Positions 1-8,510 of a DNA stretch of 64,000 nt are shown in pieces (the stretch's first letter is position 1; every line of letters starts with the position of its first letter). A program made the position numbers and the translations under genes. The stretch covers positions 7,457 to 71,456 of the forward strand of contig CAZETK010000009.1 of assembly GCA_964515195.1 (NCBI GenBank), given 5' to 3'. The notes below the pieces were generated by a model, which was not told the DNA's origin, did not search any database, and saw only the letters and a list, made by a program, of their open reading frames with translations. The stretch comes from Ga0074139 sp964515195. Lineage in GTDB: Bacteria; Bdellovibrionota; Bdellovibrionia; Bdellovibrionales; Bdellovibrionaceae.

Positions 1-1
1 C

Positions 2-406
2 TTAGAGCAAGCTGAGTTTTTGAAGAAGTCCCTTCATCAAGGAGACGAGGTGGCCATGGCCTTTTTCCCTTTTGCCGATGTCAAGAACCAGGTGGGGGAG
101 TCTGCCCATCAATCAATGGTGTCCGTGAGCATTCAAGAGGTGGAAAGCAATATTTCTTTGGAATTTAATCTGTATCTTTATCTTGCAGCCAATCGAAAAT
201 ATATTCTCTACACGCCTGTGAATGGAATTCTGTATGCCGAACAAAAAGAGCGCCTGTTAAAGGGCGGGCTGGAGCGATTTCATATCGCCAAGACTGATGT
301 TGAAAAATTAAGCAAATTCAAAGCCCAAAACAGACTCAATGCCCTTATTGATCTTCATCACAAAGATCTTTCTCAAGTTAAAAAGAGCAAAAAGAAGGCG
401 TCTTAA
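2..406 (+). CDS. Hypothetical protein with a DUF3391-like small beta domain, possibly 5' partial
   Basis: The frame is open to the left window edge, so the gene may begin outside. If the start is internal, the best choices are GTG 50 or ATG 56, which follow an AAGGAGA stretch at 39-45; TTG 20 is weaker. The protein (about 117 aa from ATG 56) has a core around FNLYLYLAANRKYILYTPVN, which resembles the small domain found at the N-terminus of HD-GYP proteins (DUF3391-like: 'YxxLxxxKYxxxxxxGxxL...'). A visibly similar segment lies in the middle of the 439-aa protein at 30563-31882. The C-terminus is lysine rich. The domain family is my inference from pattern; no catalytic motif is visible and the function is unknown. 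Confidence 0.55.
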   Translation, partial: LEQAEFLKKSLHQGDEVAMAFFPFADVKNQVGESAHQSMVSVSIQEVESNISLEFNLYLYLAANRKYILYTPVNGILYAEQKERLLKGGLERFHIAKTDVEKLSKFKAQNRLNALIDLHHKDLSQVKKSKKKAS

Positions 407-501
407 GTACCCGGTCGATTTCTTCCTTAAAATCCCCACTTCTCTGATTGCGTCATAAGTGGACGCGTGTGGTTAAGAATTGTAGATCATGGGGTTCATT
501 T

Positions 502-522
502 AATTCAACAACACATTGAATT
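502..522 (+). promoter_or_regulatory. Inverted repeat in the hppA leader
   Basis: AATTCAA, a 7-nt spacer and TTGAATT form a perfect 7-bp inverted repeat ending 7 nt before the AAAGGA ribosome-binding site (530-535) of hppA. It could be an operator or a 5'UTR hairpin. The repeat is seen in the sequence; any role is inference. Confidence 0.3.
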
Positions 523-544
523 CCTTTTGAAAGGACGTAGTCAA

Positions 545-2605
545 ATGTCATCCTATCTTTTGATTCCTGTGATTGCAGGTGTGCTGGGACTGATTGTGGC
601 TTTGGGGCTTTATATTCGTGTCAAAGCTCAGCCCACTGGTAATGAAACCATGAATCGGATCGCCTCCTATGTGCGTGAGGGGGCTATGGCATTCCTGGTG
701 CGTGAATACAAAGTGCTGGCTGGTTACGCGCTGATTGTAAGCGTCGCCCTTTATTTATCTTTAGGTGTCCTTTCTGCCGTGTGGTTTGTGATGGGCGCTT
801 TCTTAAGTTTACTTGCAGGTTTTTTTGGTATGAAGGCTGCGACGTATGCCAACGTCCGAACCACTCAAGCAGCAGCCATGGGATCTAAACCAAATTCACT
901 TTTAGTCGCTTTGGATGGCGGCGCTGTTATGGGACTTTCTGTTGCTGGCTTGGGACTCTTGGGATTGGGTGTCCTTTATATACTTTTTAAAGACCATGCC
1001 GAGGTGAGCTCGATTCTTCATGCATTTGCAGTGGGTGCTTCTTCGATTGCACTTTTTGCCCGTATCGGGGGGGGTATTTATACCAAGGCTGCTGACGTAG
1101 GGGCTGATATTGCCGGTAAGGTCATTGAAGGAATTCCGGAAGACGACCCCCGCAATCCGGGTGTGATCGCAGACAACGTTGGAGATAACGTGGGCGACGT
1201 GGCCGGTATGGGGGCTGACATCTATGAATCCATGGTGGCTGCCATTGTATCGGCTATGGCAATTGCTTTAACAATTCCCGCATCAGGCTTGCAAAATTTA
1301 ATGCCACAAGCGGGTGAAAGCGAGCTTCGCTCGATGGCAGTTGTTCTTCCGCTCTTTCTTTCTGCGGTGGGCTTGATCATTTCTGTCGTGGTTATTTTTA
1401 TCACGCGCCTCTTGAAGAATCTGACACCAGCAGTGGTTCTACGATTAGCCTTGATGATTCCAGCTTTGATCCTGACTCTTGTTAGTTATTTCATGATGCC
1501 GGGTATGGGTGTGTCTCAAGGAGTCACCTTGGCATTAGCCAGCGGTGCGATTGGTGGAGCTTTGATTGGCCTTGTGACGGAGTATTATACAGCCGCCCGT
1601 CCCATCCGTTTAGTGGCTCAGGCGAATATGACGGGACCTGCTACTGGGATTATTCGCGGGTTGGCCGTGGGGATGGAATCCACTGCAGTTCCCATGTTGA
1701 TTGTTGTTGCGGCAGCTTACATTGCTGACCAAGCTTTAGGTCTTTATGGTATCGCGCTTTCAGCTGTAGGAATGCTGGCGGGTACCGCAGTTGTGATGAC
1801 TGTCGATGCTTATGGCCCTATCGCTGACAATGCGGGTGGTATTTCTGAAATGTCAGGACTTGGAAAAGAAGTCAGAAATATTACGGATGAATTGGATGCG
1901 GTTGGAAATACCACAGCAGCCATCGGGAAGGGTTTTGCAATTGGCTCGGCCATCCTGACTGTGTTGGCTCTATTTTCAGCTTTCAATATGGAAGTGAATC
2001 ACGTTCGCGAACAAGCAGGCATGGGAGTTTTGTCATTAGATCTGACGAGCTCAGGAGTTTTGATCGGCTTGTTGATTGGATCCATTCTTCCGTTCCTTGT
2101 TGGCTCAACCACAATGACAGCCGTGGGCCGAGCTGCCGAGAAGATCGTTGAAGAAATCGGTCGTCAGTTCCGAGAAATCCCGGGCCTTCTTAAGGGTGAG
2201 GCCGAGCCTCAACCAGCCCGCATCGTGGATATTGCGACTCGCGCAGCTTTAGTTGAAATGATTCTTCCTGGAATGGTCGCGGTTTTAGCCCCCATTATTG
2301 TGGGCTTTACTTTAGGGCCGCAGGCCTTAGCGGGAACTCTTGCCGGTGCTTTGGCGGTAGGGGCGACTATGGCTCTCTATATGGCCAATGCCGGTGGTGC
2401 TTGGGATAATGCGAAGAAATTTATCGAAAAAGGTGGAGTGCCCGGTCATCCGAAAGGGTCAGACCTTCACAAGGCTGCGGTCGTGGGTGATACTGTGGGA
2501 GATCCTTTTAAAGACACCTCAGGCCCCGGTGTGTCCATCTTGATCAAAGTAATGAGCGTCGTATCCTTGTTGATCGCTCAGCTAATCGCATTGATTGGCG
2601 GCTAG
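545..2605 (+). CDS. hppA: Membrane-bound ion-pumping pyrophosphatase, K+-dependent type
   Basis: Membrane pyrophosphatase that couples PPi hydrolysis to export of H+ (or Na+) across the inner membrane. ATG 545 is chosen because AAAGGA lies 9 nt upstream and the product (686 aa) then begins directly with a transmembrane helix; a longer open frame from 467 has no such support. The substrate signature DNVGDNVGDVAGMGADIYES is at about residues 210-229, preceded by the acidic EDDPRNPG stretch, and a second acidic motif DTVGDPFKDTSGP is near the C-terminus. The segment GNTTAAIGKG (about 453-462) has Ala and Gly where K+-independent enzymes have Lys and Thr, so this should be the K+-dependent class, which includes Na+ pumps. 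The pumped ion cannot be settled by eye. The gene is followed by a hairpin and a terminator. Confidence 0.96.
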   Translation: MSSYLLIPVIAGVLGLIVALGLYIRVKAQPTGNETMNRIASYVREGAMAFLVREYKVLAGYALIVSVALYLSLGVLSAVWFVMGAFLSLLAGFFGMKAATYANVRTTQAAAMGSKPNSLLVALDGGAVMGLSVAGLGLLGLGVLYILFKDHAEVSSILHAFAVGASSIALFARIGGGIYTKAADVGADIAGKVIEGIPEDDPRNPGVIADNVGDNVGDVAGMGADIYESMVAAIVSAMAIALTIPASGLQNLMPQAGESELRSMAVVLPLFLSAVGLIISVVVIFITRLLKNLTPAVVLRLALMIPALILTLVSYFMMPGMGVSQGVTLALASGAIGGALIGLVTEYYTAARPIRLVAQANMTGPATGIIRGLAVGMESTAVPMLIVVAAAYIADQALGLYGIALSAVGMLAGTAVVMTVDAYGPIADNAGGISEMSGLGKEVRNITDELDAVGNTTAAIGKGFAIGSAILTVLALFSAFNMEVNHVREQAGMGVLSLDLTSSGVLIGLLIGSILPFLVGSTTMTAVGRAAEKIVEEIGRQFREIPGLLKGEAEPQPARIVDIATRAALVEMILPGMVAVLAPIIVGFTLGPQALAGTLAGALAVGATMALYMANAGGAWDNAKKFIEKGGVPGHPKGSDLHKAAVVGDTVGDPFKDTSGPGVSILIKVMSVVSLLIAQLIALIGG

Positions 2606-2610
2606 GATTC

Positions 2611-2663
2611 GGTGCCAGGCCCTGTTTTCTGGAACGAATTTCCAGCAAAAACGGCCTGGCACC
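2611..2663 (+). repeat. Long fold-back palindrome downstream of hppA
   Basis: GGTGCCAGGCC (2611-2621) pairs perfectly with GGCCTGGCACC (2653-2663). Inside, GTTTT/AAAAC and CTGGAA/TTCCAG extend the stem to a short CGAAT loop, so nearly all 53 nt pair. There is no U-tract directly after it. It could be a REP-like palindrome or part of the hppA 3' end. No other copy was noticed in the window. Confidence 0.6.
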
Positions 2664-2695
2664 CGGACTAGCCCTCAAGGAACTTGTGAACTTTT

Positions 2696-2730
2696 AAAAC
2701 CTCCTGTGAAGTCAATCCAGGAGGTTTTTT
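2696..2730 (+). terminator. Hairpin with T-run after hppA that contains the next gene's Shine-Dalgarno
   Basis: AAAACCTCCTG (2696-2706) pairs with CAGGAGGTTTTT (2718-2729), followed by the GTG start of the MFS gene at 2731. It has the form of a rho-independent terminator for hppA. The descending arm is also a perfect AGGAGG ribosome-binding site 5-6 nt before that GTG, so the hairpin would both end hppA transcripts and hide the next gene's ribosome-binding site. Confidence 0.7.
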
Positions 2731-4020
2731 GTGGCCGCCGAGGCTCAAAAGAAGAGTCTAACCCTAAGCCTGTTCGATTCCTTTCTCTACGCATTGATGG
2801 TTGGCGCTGGTGAATCCTACTTGCCAGCCTATGTACTTTCCCTGGGACTTTCAGAGTGGATGGCGGGTTTGATCGCCACCATGCCTTTGCTTTCGGGCGC
2901 CTTTTTGCAAATTTTAAGCACCGAAGCGTTGCGAGCTTTTAAAAATCATAAAGTTTGGGTGGGATCCTTAGCCTTTTTGCAGGCTGTGACTTTCATTCCT
3001 CTGGTGTACTTTGCCCTCGGAGCCAAACCTCATTTTTGGGCTTTGTTTTGGGTTTTGACTTTTTATTGGGGAGCGGGCTTCAGTGCTGGACCATCGTGGA
3101 ATTACTGGATGGGCCATCTGGTATCCCACAAGCAGGCCTCCAATTTTTTCACCAAACGCACTCGCATTTCGCAGATAGGAATACTTGTCGGGCTGATTCT
3201 AGGAGGAGTGGCCTTACACAACAATGTTAGGTTAGGTCCTTTCACTTCTACATTTGGTTTAATCTTCTTCTTTGCCTTTGTTTGCCGAGCTCTGTCTTCC
3301 TGGCTGTTGTCACGTAAGCACTATGAAAAAACCTGGGCCCAACCCAACTCCCTATTAAAAATTCGCGACTCATGGTCGACCTTCTACGCACAAAAACAGA
3401 AGCGAAATTTTATCATGGCCATATTGCCATTTCAGTTCAGTATCTACATTTCGTCACCCTTTGTGACTCCCTATATGCTGGTCCATATGAAAATGAATTA
3501 CGGCCAGTACATGACGGCCGTTTCATTTTTACTGCTGGGAAAAATTGCCTCTCTTTGGTTTTTTGAAAGGCGTCGCCATCAAAGTTATCAAACAGCTTTT
3601 AAAATGGGCCTTCTTGTTCTTTGCCCTTCTCCCATATTCTGGGCTTTTTCGGATAGTTTCAGTTATGTTCTAACTTTGCAGTTTGTGGGAGGTGCCGCCT
3701 TTGCTTTATTTGAAATAGGTTTGGCTTTGATTTTCTTCCAGGATTTAAAATCCAGCGAAAAAATTCCCTTTTTGACCTTCTACAATTTCATGAATGCCGC
3801 AGGCTTATTGGCAGGCAGTGCAGTGGGAGCTTTATGGTTGAAGACCCATTCGTTAGGGCCTCAAAACTATTTCTTCCTGTTTATAACAGGCGGTCTTTGC
3901 CGGATTCTTTCAGGATATTTTCTTTATCGTCAAGCCACTCACTTCGTCGGACATGTCGAAGAAAATGTTGCCGAGGTCATCATCGAGGAAGCTCCTCAAA
4001 AGTTGACGGCCGAAAGGTAG
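2731..4020 (+). CDS. MFS transporter
   Basis: A 429-aa polytopic inner-membrane protein with about 12 hydrophobic segments and the overall look of a major facilitator superfamily permease of the kind common in Bdellovibrio. The substrate is unknown. The start is GTG 2731, supported by AGGAGG at 2719-2724. The C-terminal tail is cytoplasmic and acidic (VEENVAEVIIEEAPQ). It lies downstream of hppA, separated by a terminator-like hairpin that overlaps its ribosome-binding site. The fold assignment rests on hydrophobicity and general MFS pattern, not on a substrate motif. Confidence 0.8.
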   Translation: MAAEAQKKSLTLSLFDSFLYALMVGAGESYLPAYVLSLGLSEWMAGLIATMPLLSGAFLQILSTEALRAFKNHKVWVGSLAFLQAVTFIPLVYFALGAKPHFWALFWVLTFYWGAGFSAGPSWNYWMGHLVSHKQASNFFTKRTRISQIGILVGLILGGVALHNNVRLGPFTSTFGLIFFFAFVCRALSSWLLSRKHYEKTWAQPNSLLKIRDSWSTFYAQKQKRNFIMAILPFQFSIYISSPFVTPYMLVHMKMNYGQYMTAVSFLLLGKIASLWFFERRRHQSYQTAFKMGLLVLCPSPIFWAFSDSFSYVLTLQFVGGAAFALFEIGLALIFFQDLKSSEKIPFLTFYNFMNAAGLLAGSAVGALWLKTHSLGPQNYFFLFITGGLCRILSGYFLYRQATHFVGHVEENVAEVIIEEAPQKLTAER

Positions 4021-4044
4021 ATCGCTCATGACTGAGACTATTAA

Positions 4045-4773
4045 TTATTGTTGCGTTTGCTGAGGACCCGGTCGGGGAGTTGGGGAGCCTACGTCTTTTT
4101 CCTTAGAAATAGGATTGAGACGACCGTTCTTGCAGACATAATCGATCGTATTTGAGAATTTCTGGCTTGCGGTGCCGCAAGTGCAGAAGGCGCCACCTTC
4201 ACTTAAAGACTGGCTCCCTCCGGCTACTAAACACCCCACCATACTATTGGCAGGATCCGTCACTTCCTTATGCAAAACTTTAGCTTTCTTGGGATCGAGT
4301 AGAGTGGGCTCTTGAGAACTTTGTTTTACATGCTTCAAATACAAACGACCGAATTCGGTAAGGTCCTTCTTTGACCCCTGAATTTCAACGGCAGCTTGAT
4401 ACATCTTTTGAGATGTCGAAGTTCCCTTCGAGTCAAAAATCAGGCTTCTCACGATTTCGTATAAAGGGCGAGCGTCCTTTTCATGGGAAACGGCAGTCTT
4501 CCAAACCGCTGCGCTTGCGGGTTGGTCTTTAGACAGCTCATAAAACCTAGCTAGCTCCCCACCGGATAACGGACGAGGTGCAGAGCATTTAGCTTCGCAA
4601 ATAAACATTCCATAATTTTTGGACGGTGTGGAAAGGCCAAGAGGGCTAATAATAACCTCTCCCTCGAACTGACATATCTTGGACCCTCCCTTGCAGCCTT
4701 TTGATTGAGCCCAAGAAAAGGCTGAAATAATCAGACAAACAGGCAACCCCAAAAGCCAGATTCGGTTTTTCAT
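4045..4773 (-). CDS. Secreted hypothetical protein, cysteine rich
   Basis: A 242-aa protein with a clear Sec signal peptide (MKNRIWLLGLPVCLIISAFSWA, then Q). ATG 4773 is preferred because it places the signal at the N-terminus, but an in-frame ATG at 4821 has a fair AAAGG upstream and would add 16 residues. Several cysteines follow (CKGGSKIC, CEAKC, FCTCG), so disulfides in the periplasm are likely. The tail is proline and glutamine rich (GSPTPRPGPQQTQQ). I do not recognise the family. It is convergent with the MFS gene. Confidence 0.7.
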   Translation of the reverse strand: MKNRIWLLGLPVCLIISAFSWAQSKGCKGGSKICQFEGEVIISPLGLSTPSKNYGMFICEAKCSAPRPLSGGELARFYELSKDQPASAAVWKTAVSHEKDARPLYEIVRSLIFDSKGTSTSQKMYQAAVEIQGSKKDLTEFGRLYLKHVKQSSQEPTLLDPKKAKVLHKEVTDPANSMVGCLVAGGSQSLSEGGAFCTCGTASQKFSNTIDYVCKNGRLNPISKEKDVGSPTPRPGPQQTQQ

Positions 4774-4973
4774 ATAATTAAGTTTAGATGAAGCCCAAAG
4801 GGACCGCAAGGCCAGGAACATTTATCTCGGCACCTTTCAATGCAAGTCAGTGCATTATGGATCTTCAGTCCTGTCATAGAATTTGACAGCTGGGATGAAA
4901 TTTTCCAGGACGTAAAACCCAGTAGGACTCCTTTTCAAGATGTCGTATAACACGAATATTATTTGGGGGAAAA

Positions 4974-6146
4974 ATGTTTAATCACCAGACTTGGAAGTTT
5001 TTACGCGCATCTCTTTTATTACTTATCGTTTCGTTTGTATCGGCTTGTTCGGATGGCGGCACCAAAAAAAGTGAACAAGTCATCGGGCCCGACCTTTCAG
5101 AGTATAAAAAGGCTTCTTGCTCTTACGGTTTTAGTGAGGGGGGGATCGCGACTGCACGAAAAAGTCGGATTATCAGTACTTATTTTGGAAAAAAGATCAA
5201 CGTAGGTCATTTGGAAAGCGTACTAGGGGCGAGTGCCGCGGAAGTTGTTCGTTTTGGCGAAAAGCTTAATGTGAAGTTTTATAAGGCTACGGCTTATGAC
5301 TCAAAGAACTGCGAATTTTTGAGTCCTTTGCCTATGGCGCCCAGTGAACTTAACGCTCGCTTTGCTGAGGGCTCAGAAAACACTTTGGGCCTTTATTTGC
5401 CGCGCCAATCGCCAGACCTCAAGAGTACCCGCAATCATGCCGCTATATTAGTTCGGCGTGATGGTAATAAATGGGTCTTAGTGCATGAATATATGCATCA
5501 CCTTTTTCAGATGCAGGTGGAAACACAACATGGCCACCGTGATTCAAAAGGCGAATTTCTTAGCGTATTTGATGATCTTTTAACACGGCTTAAAAAGCTT
5601 GAAAGTTATGCCTCTACTTCCAAATCGCTTTACGCAAAGGAGCTAAAAAGCGCCAGCAAGAAAATGGCGGAGGTCAACAACCTGGCTATTGATTTTATGA
5701 AGGAGTATTTATTAGAGGAAATAGCTATTGAGACGATTTTGGGAGGTAAGTTTGATTCGAAAGAACTTAATTATGTCGTCGAAGGCCAACGTTTGAACGG
5801 AGCGGCCTATATCTTAACATCAGGCAATAAGGCCAAAGATATCTTCAAACCACTTAGAGAATTATCAAATATATTTATCGGTGACACGTCGTCTGGTTTA
5901 ACAACCGTAGACCTGGAGCCCATTCGCAGATCACTGCAACAGTTTAGCCGACTAGAAGATGAAATCACTCGATTGCAATCATGGGCTCGTGAATACATTA
6001 AAGCGAAGGGCCTAGTGTTCAAGGAAAAGAGTTTAGTATTAAGCTTAACTTCCGGGTTGGTTGACAGTGCGGAACCTTATCATGTGGGCTGTTCCCATCA
6101 GCAGGATGTGGATGAGATTCTCGCTGTGATAGGAGATTCGAAATGA
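4974..6146 (+). CDS. Lipoprotein with HExxH metallopeptidase motif
   Basis: A 390-aa lipoprotein: the N-terminus ends in the lipobox VSAC (Cys about residue 25) after a hydrophobic stretch. The start ATG 4974 follows GGGGGA at close spacing. The motif HEYMHH at about residues 170-175 fits the HExxH zinc site of gluzincin-type peptidases; a third ligand is likely a downstream Glu in the EEIAIE stretch, which is inference. The protein would sit on the outer or inner membrane facing the periplasm or exterior. The exact family is not recognised. A bidirectional terminator follows at 6185-6227. Confidence 0.75.
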   Translation: MFNHQTWKFLRASLLLLIVSFVSACSDGGTKKSEQVIGPDLSEYKKASCSYGFSEGGIATARKSRIISTYFGKKINVGHLESVLGASAAEVVRFGEKLNVKFYKATAYDSKNCEFLSPLPMAPSELNARFAEGSENTLGLYLPRQSPDLKSTRNHAAILVRRDGNKWVLVHEYMHHLFQMQVETQHGHRDSKGEFLSVFDDLLTRLKKLESYASTSKSLYAKELKSASKKMAEVNNLAIDFMKEYLLEEIAIETILGGKFDSKELNYVVEGQRLNGAAYILTSGNKAKDIFKPLRELSNIFIGDTSSGLTTVDLEPIRRSLQQFSRLEDEITRLQSWAREYIKAKGLVFKEKSLVLSLTSGLVDSAEPYHVGCSHQQDVDEILAVIGDSK

Positions 6147-6184
6147 CCTTAAAGGCCTCCTTCAACATAGCCCCATCCGATACG

Positions 6185-6227
6185 AAAAAAGCCGCGGTCA
6201 CTTAAATTAAAGTCACCACGGCTTTTA
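6185..6227. terminator. Bidirectional rho-independent terminator
   Basis: AAAAGCCG..GGT.ACTT pairs with AAGT.ACC..CGGCTTTT around a short A/T loop, about 17 bp with two mismatches, flanked by A-runs on the left and T-runs on the right. It lies between the convergent lipoprotein genes 4974-6146 and 6246-6680 and can serve both. Confidence 0.8.
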
Positions 6228-6245
6228 AAGTCGTTCTAATAGAAA

Positions 6246-6680
6246 TTACATATTAACTTTACGAGACTTTTGACATTCGTAAGAAATTTGCCACTCTTTA
6301 ATACTCTCGGTGGTGGTGCTGGAGGAAGTATTTTTACCACCGGAATCGCCCGAGACCAGTGGAATTCCCCAAAGTGATCCCACTTTCCGTTGTGTGTTTT
6401 CACGATTGTCTTCACGTCCGGTCGAATTGGTCTTTTGCCCAATGACGACTTCGCCCTCTTCGACTATTTTATAACTCATATTTTGACAGTTCTGCTTCAT
6501 TTTAACTTCGGCTTTCATGCGGTCCTCATCGCGGGGATCCAGGGGTAATGCTAAGACGCCGCCCTCTTGCGGTTTCTTTTTCACGTCGCGTGCTTGTCCT
6601 TGGTAAGGTACGGTCTGACAGCCTAAAAATAACAAGCTGATCGGAATGGCAATGAATGAAGCAAAAAGTAACTTTTTCAT
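6246..6680 (-). CDS. Small lipoprotein of unknown function
   Basis: A 144-aa protein with a lipoprotein signal: MKKLLFASFIAIPISLLFLGC, lipobox FLGC with Cys at residue 21. The mature part is polar, with a Ser/Thr/Gly-rich segment (SGDSGGKNTSSSTTTES) and two further cysteines (NCQN and YECQK) that could form a disulfide. I do not recognise the family. It is convergent with the HExxH lipoprotein and shares its terminator. Confidence 0.75.
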   Translation of the reverse strand: MKKLLFASFIAIPISLLFLGCQTVPYQGQARDVKKKPQEGGVLALPLDPRDEDRMKAEVKMKQNCQNMSYKIVEEGEVVIGQKTNSTGREDNRENTQRKVGSLWGIPLVSGDSGGKNTSSSTTTESIKEWQISYECQKSRKVNM

Positions 6681-6777
6681 GGGTACTCGGTCTCCTTCCT
6701 GAGATTATAAAGTGTTAGTTGGCACAATGGCCTGAATTGAACATTGCTGATAATAGGAATAGGGTCATCAAAATACT

Positions 6778-7683
6778 ATGCTTACGCTGAGGCCTATTCG
6801 AACATTGTGTTCGGTAGTGTTCGGAAAGGGATGGATTTCGAGCAAAGCTTGGTATAGAAATGCAACCCAGGTGGACAACGTATATTATCCGGACGATGCC
6901 CGGTACTATCTAAAAAGTGAACTCGATGCTCGAATCAAACGTCGACCACATTATTCGCTGCGAGCTTTTGCCCGCGACTTGGGGCTATCGCCTTCAACGG
7001 TTTCTGATTATTTAAAAGGAAAGATGGGATTATCCCGGGATCGAATTCACCAATTGTCGAAGAAATTAAATCTATCTCTGGATCAGAGAGAACACTGGTG
7101 TGACTTATTAGAAGCCCGTTATTCGCGGAATCCTGAGAGTCGCAAAACCGCTCAAGTGCGCGCACGAGCCAGAACTATGGAATCAAAAAACCGATTAGCC
7201 CTTGAGAAATTTCAGATTATTTCTGGCTGGCAGCATTTTGCCATTATTGAGCTCATTGAGATCTCTGTAAAGTATCATAGTGCTGATGCGATCGCTAAAG
7301 CTTTAGGTATTCGAGTGAAGGTCGTACGTGAATCCATCGACCGCTTGGAAAAACTAAACATGATCCATACTAAATCAACTCCATGGACGGTTGTCGCCGG
7401 CACCAATATATTCGGTGGTACTGATGTCACAAACAAAGCGCTTAGAGAGTTTCACGCGCAGAGCTTAGAAAAAGCGCTTCAGGCATTGGAAAGTCAGTCA
7501 ATTACGAAACGAGAATCTCAGACTATAATCTTCGGGATATCGGACGAAAAAATTTCCGAAATGAAAAATGAACTCAGCAAGCTGATGATCGATTTTATTG
7601 TGAAGCACGCTGACGCTCCCCAAGAAAAGAATTCTGTTTACTGTATGTCATCCCATTTGTTTTCCTTGATGGAAGGAAATTAA
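6778..7683 (+). CDS. TIGR02147-family transcriptional regulator
   Basis: Matches the TIGR02147 pattern: DARYYLKSELDARIKRR, then a helix-turn-helix of the form YSLRAFARDLGLSPSTVSDY followed by LKGKMGLS, and a second winged-helix-like part around ADAIAKALGIRVKVVRESID. Such proteins are abundant in Bdellovibrio and Fibrobacter. ATG 6778 has no strong ribosome-binding site, and the family usually begins about 35 residues later, so the true start may be internal. The stop lies 2 nt from the next start, a secreted protein, so the two are very likely co-transcribed. It is probably a DNA-binding regulator of its own operon. Confidence 0.85.
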   Translation: MLTLRPIRTLCSVVFGKGWISSKAWYRNATQVDNVYYPDDARYYLKSELDARIKRRPHYSLRAFARDLGLSPSTVSDYLKGKMGLSRDRIHQLSKKLNLSLDQREHWCDLLEARYSRNPESRKTAQVRARARTMESKNRLALEKFQIISGWQHFAIIELIEISVKYHSADAIAKALGIRVKVVRESIDRLEKLNMIHTKSTPWTVVAGTNIFGGTDVTNKALREFHAQSLEKALQALESQSITKRESQTIIFGISDEKISEMKNELSKLMIDFIVKHADAPQEKNSVYCMSSHLFSLMEGN

Positions 7684-7685
7684 CA

Positions 7686-8510
7686 ATGATTCTATTGAAT
7701 AAAGGCCTAGCCATAGTTTTTTTGTTACTCTCAACCTTTACATCCGCGCAGGCTAGAATTCATGTGGGCGTTGGCGGCGGGGGACTTGCTGAAATGCAGG
7801 TGGTTTATCTGCACCAAAACTTAAGTCAGTTCCTTTTGGTATGCGTTCAACCCAATAACCCCTGTGGGCTTATGGGGGTTGAGTATCAAGAGTATCAAAG
7901 CCTCTATTTAAGACACAAACAGGACGCCCGAGACCTTACGGTTGTTTTTACCAATCAAAATTCTCAAGATAAAGTCTATGAATTGAGAGGCCAGCAAATT
8001 TCCATCGGTTCTAAATATTTATACAACCCGGAAGGGACGACATGGGAAGTTAAAAAGCTGCTGGCATTGGTTGTCTCTATAAGACTTGATCTGCTGCCGT
8101 CTAAAAGCTCATTCCTCATAAACTACCAACGAGCCCTAGAAATTTTTGATTCCCTTTATCAGAGTCATCAATTACATCGCGTAGTTGGATTAAGTCGGCT
8201 ATTAATGTGGCATATTTATGAAATTTATTTAGACGGCCTTAAAGAGACTAAAATATTCATTGAAGATGATTTTGAGACCTATGACCTCACTCATGTGATT
8301 CAGAGTCAGCTCCCTTGTGGGAATCTTCGCGCGTGGCGATTTCAAAATATGAAAAGCAGCCTGGGCCAGCGTGAGGTTTATTTGATGGCGGGTGCTTCCA
8401 GCGAATGTAGCGCAACTCAACATAAAAGAGGAGTGCTGGTCATTAAACTGAGTCTTGATAAGAATACAAGAATAATCCAAGATTCCATCCAGGTTTCGCT
8501 TCGCTACTGA
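7686..8510 (+). CDS. Secreted hypothetical protein paired with the TIGR02147 regulator
   Basis: A 274-aa protein with a Sec signal peptide (hydrophobic FLLLSTFTSAQA, cleavage near ARIHVG). A glycine-rich GVGGGG follows, then a mixed region with several cysteines. No catalytic motif is evident and the family is unknown to me. It starts 2 nt after the TIGR02147 gene and its last 7 bases overlap the end of the convergent gene at 8504-10696 (CTACTGA carries both stops). Periplasmic or outer-membrane location is inferred from the signal peptide. Confidence 0.7.
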   Translation: MILLNKGLAIVFLLLSTFTSAQARIHVGVGGGGLAEMQVVYLHQNLSQFLLVCVQPNNPCGLMGVEYQEYQSLYLRHKQDARDLTVVFTNQNSQDKVYELRGQQISIGSKYLYNPEGTTWEVKKLLALVVSIRLDLLPSKSSFLINYQRALEIFDSLYQSHQLHRVVGLSRLLMWHIYEIYLDGLKETKIFIEDDFETYDLTHVIQSQLPCGNLRAWRFQNMKSSLGQREVYLMAGASSECSATQHKRGVLVIKLSLDKNTRIIQDSIQVSLRY

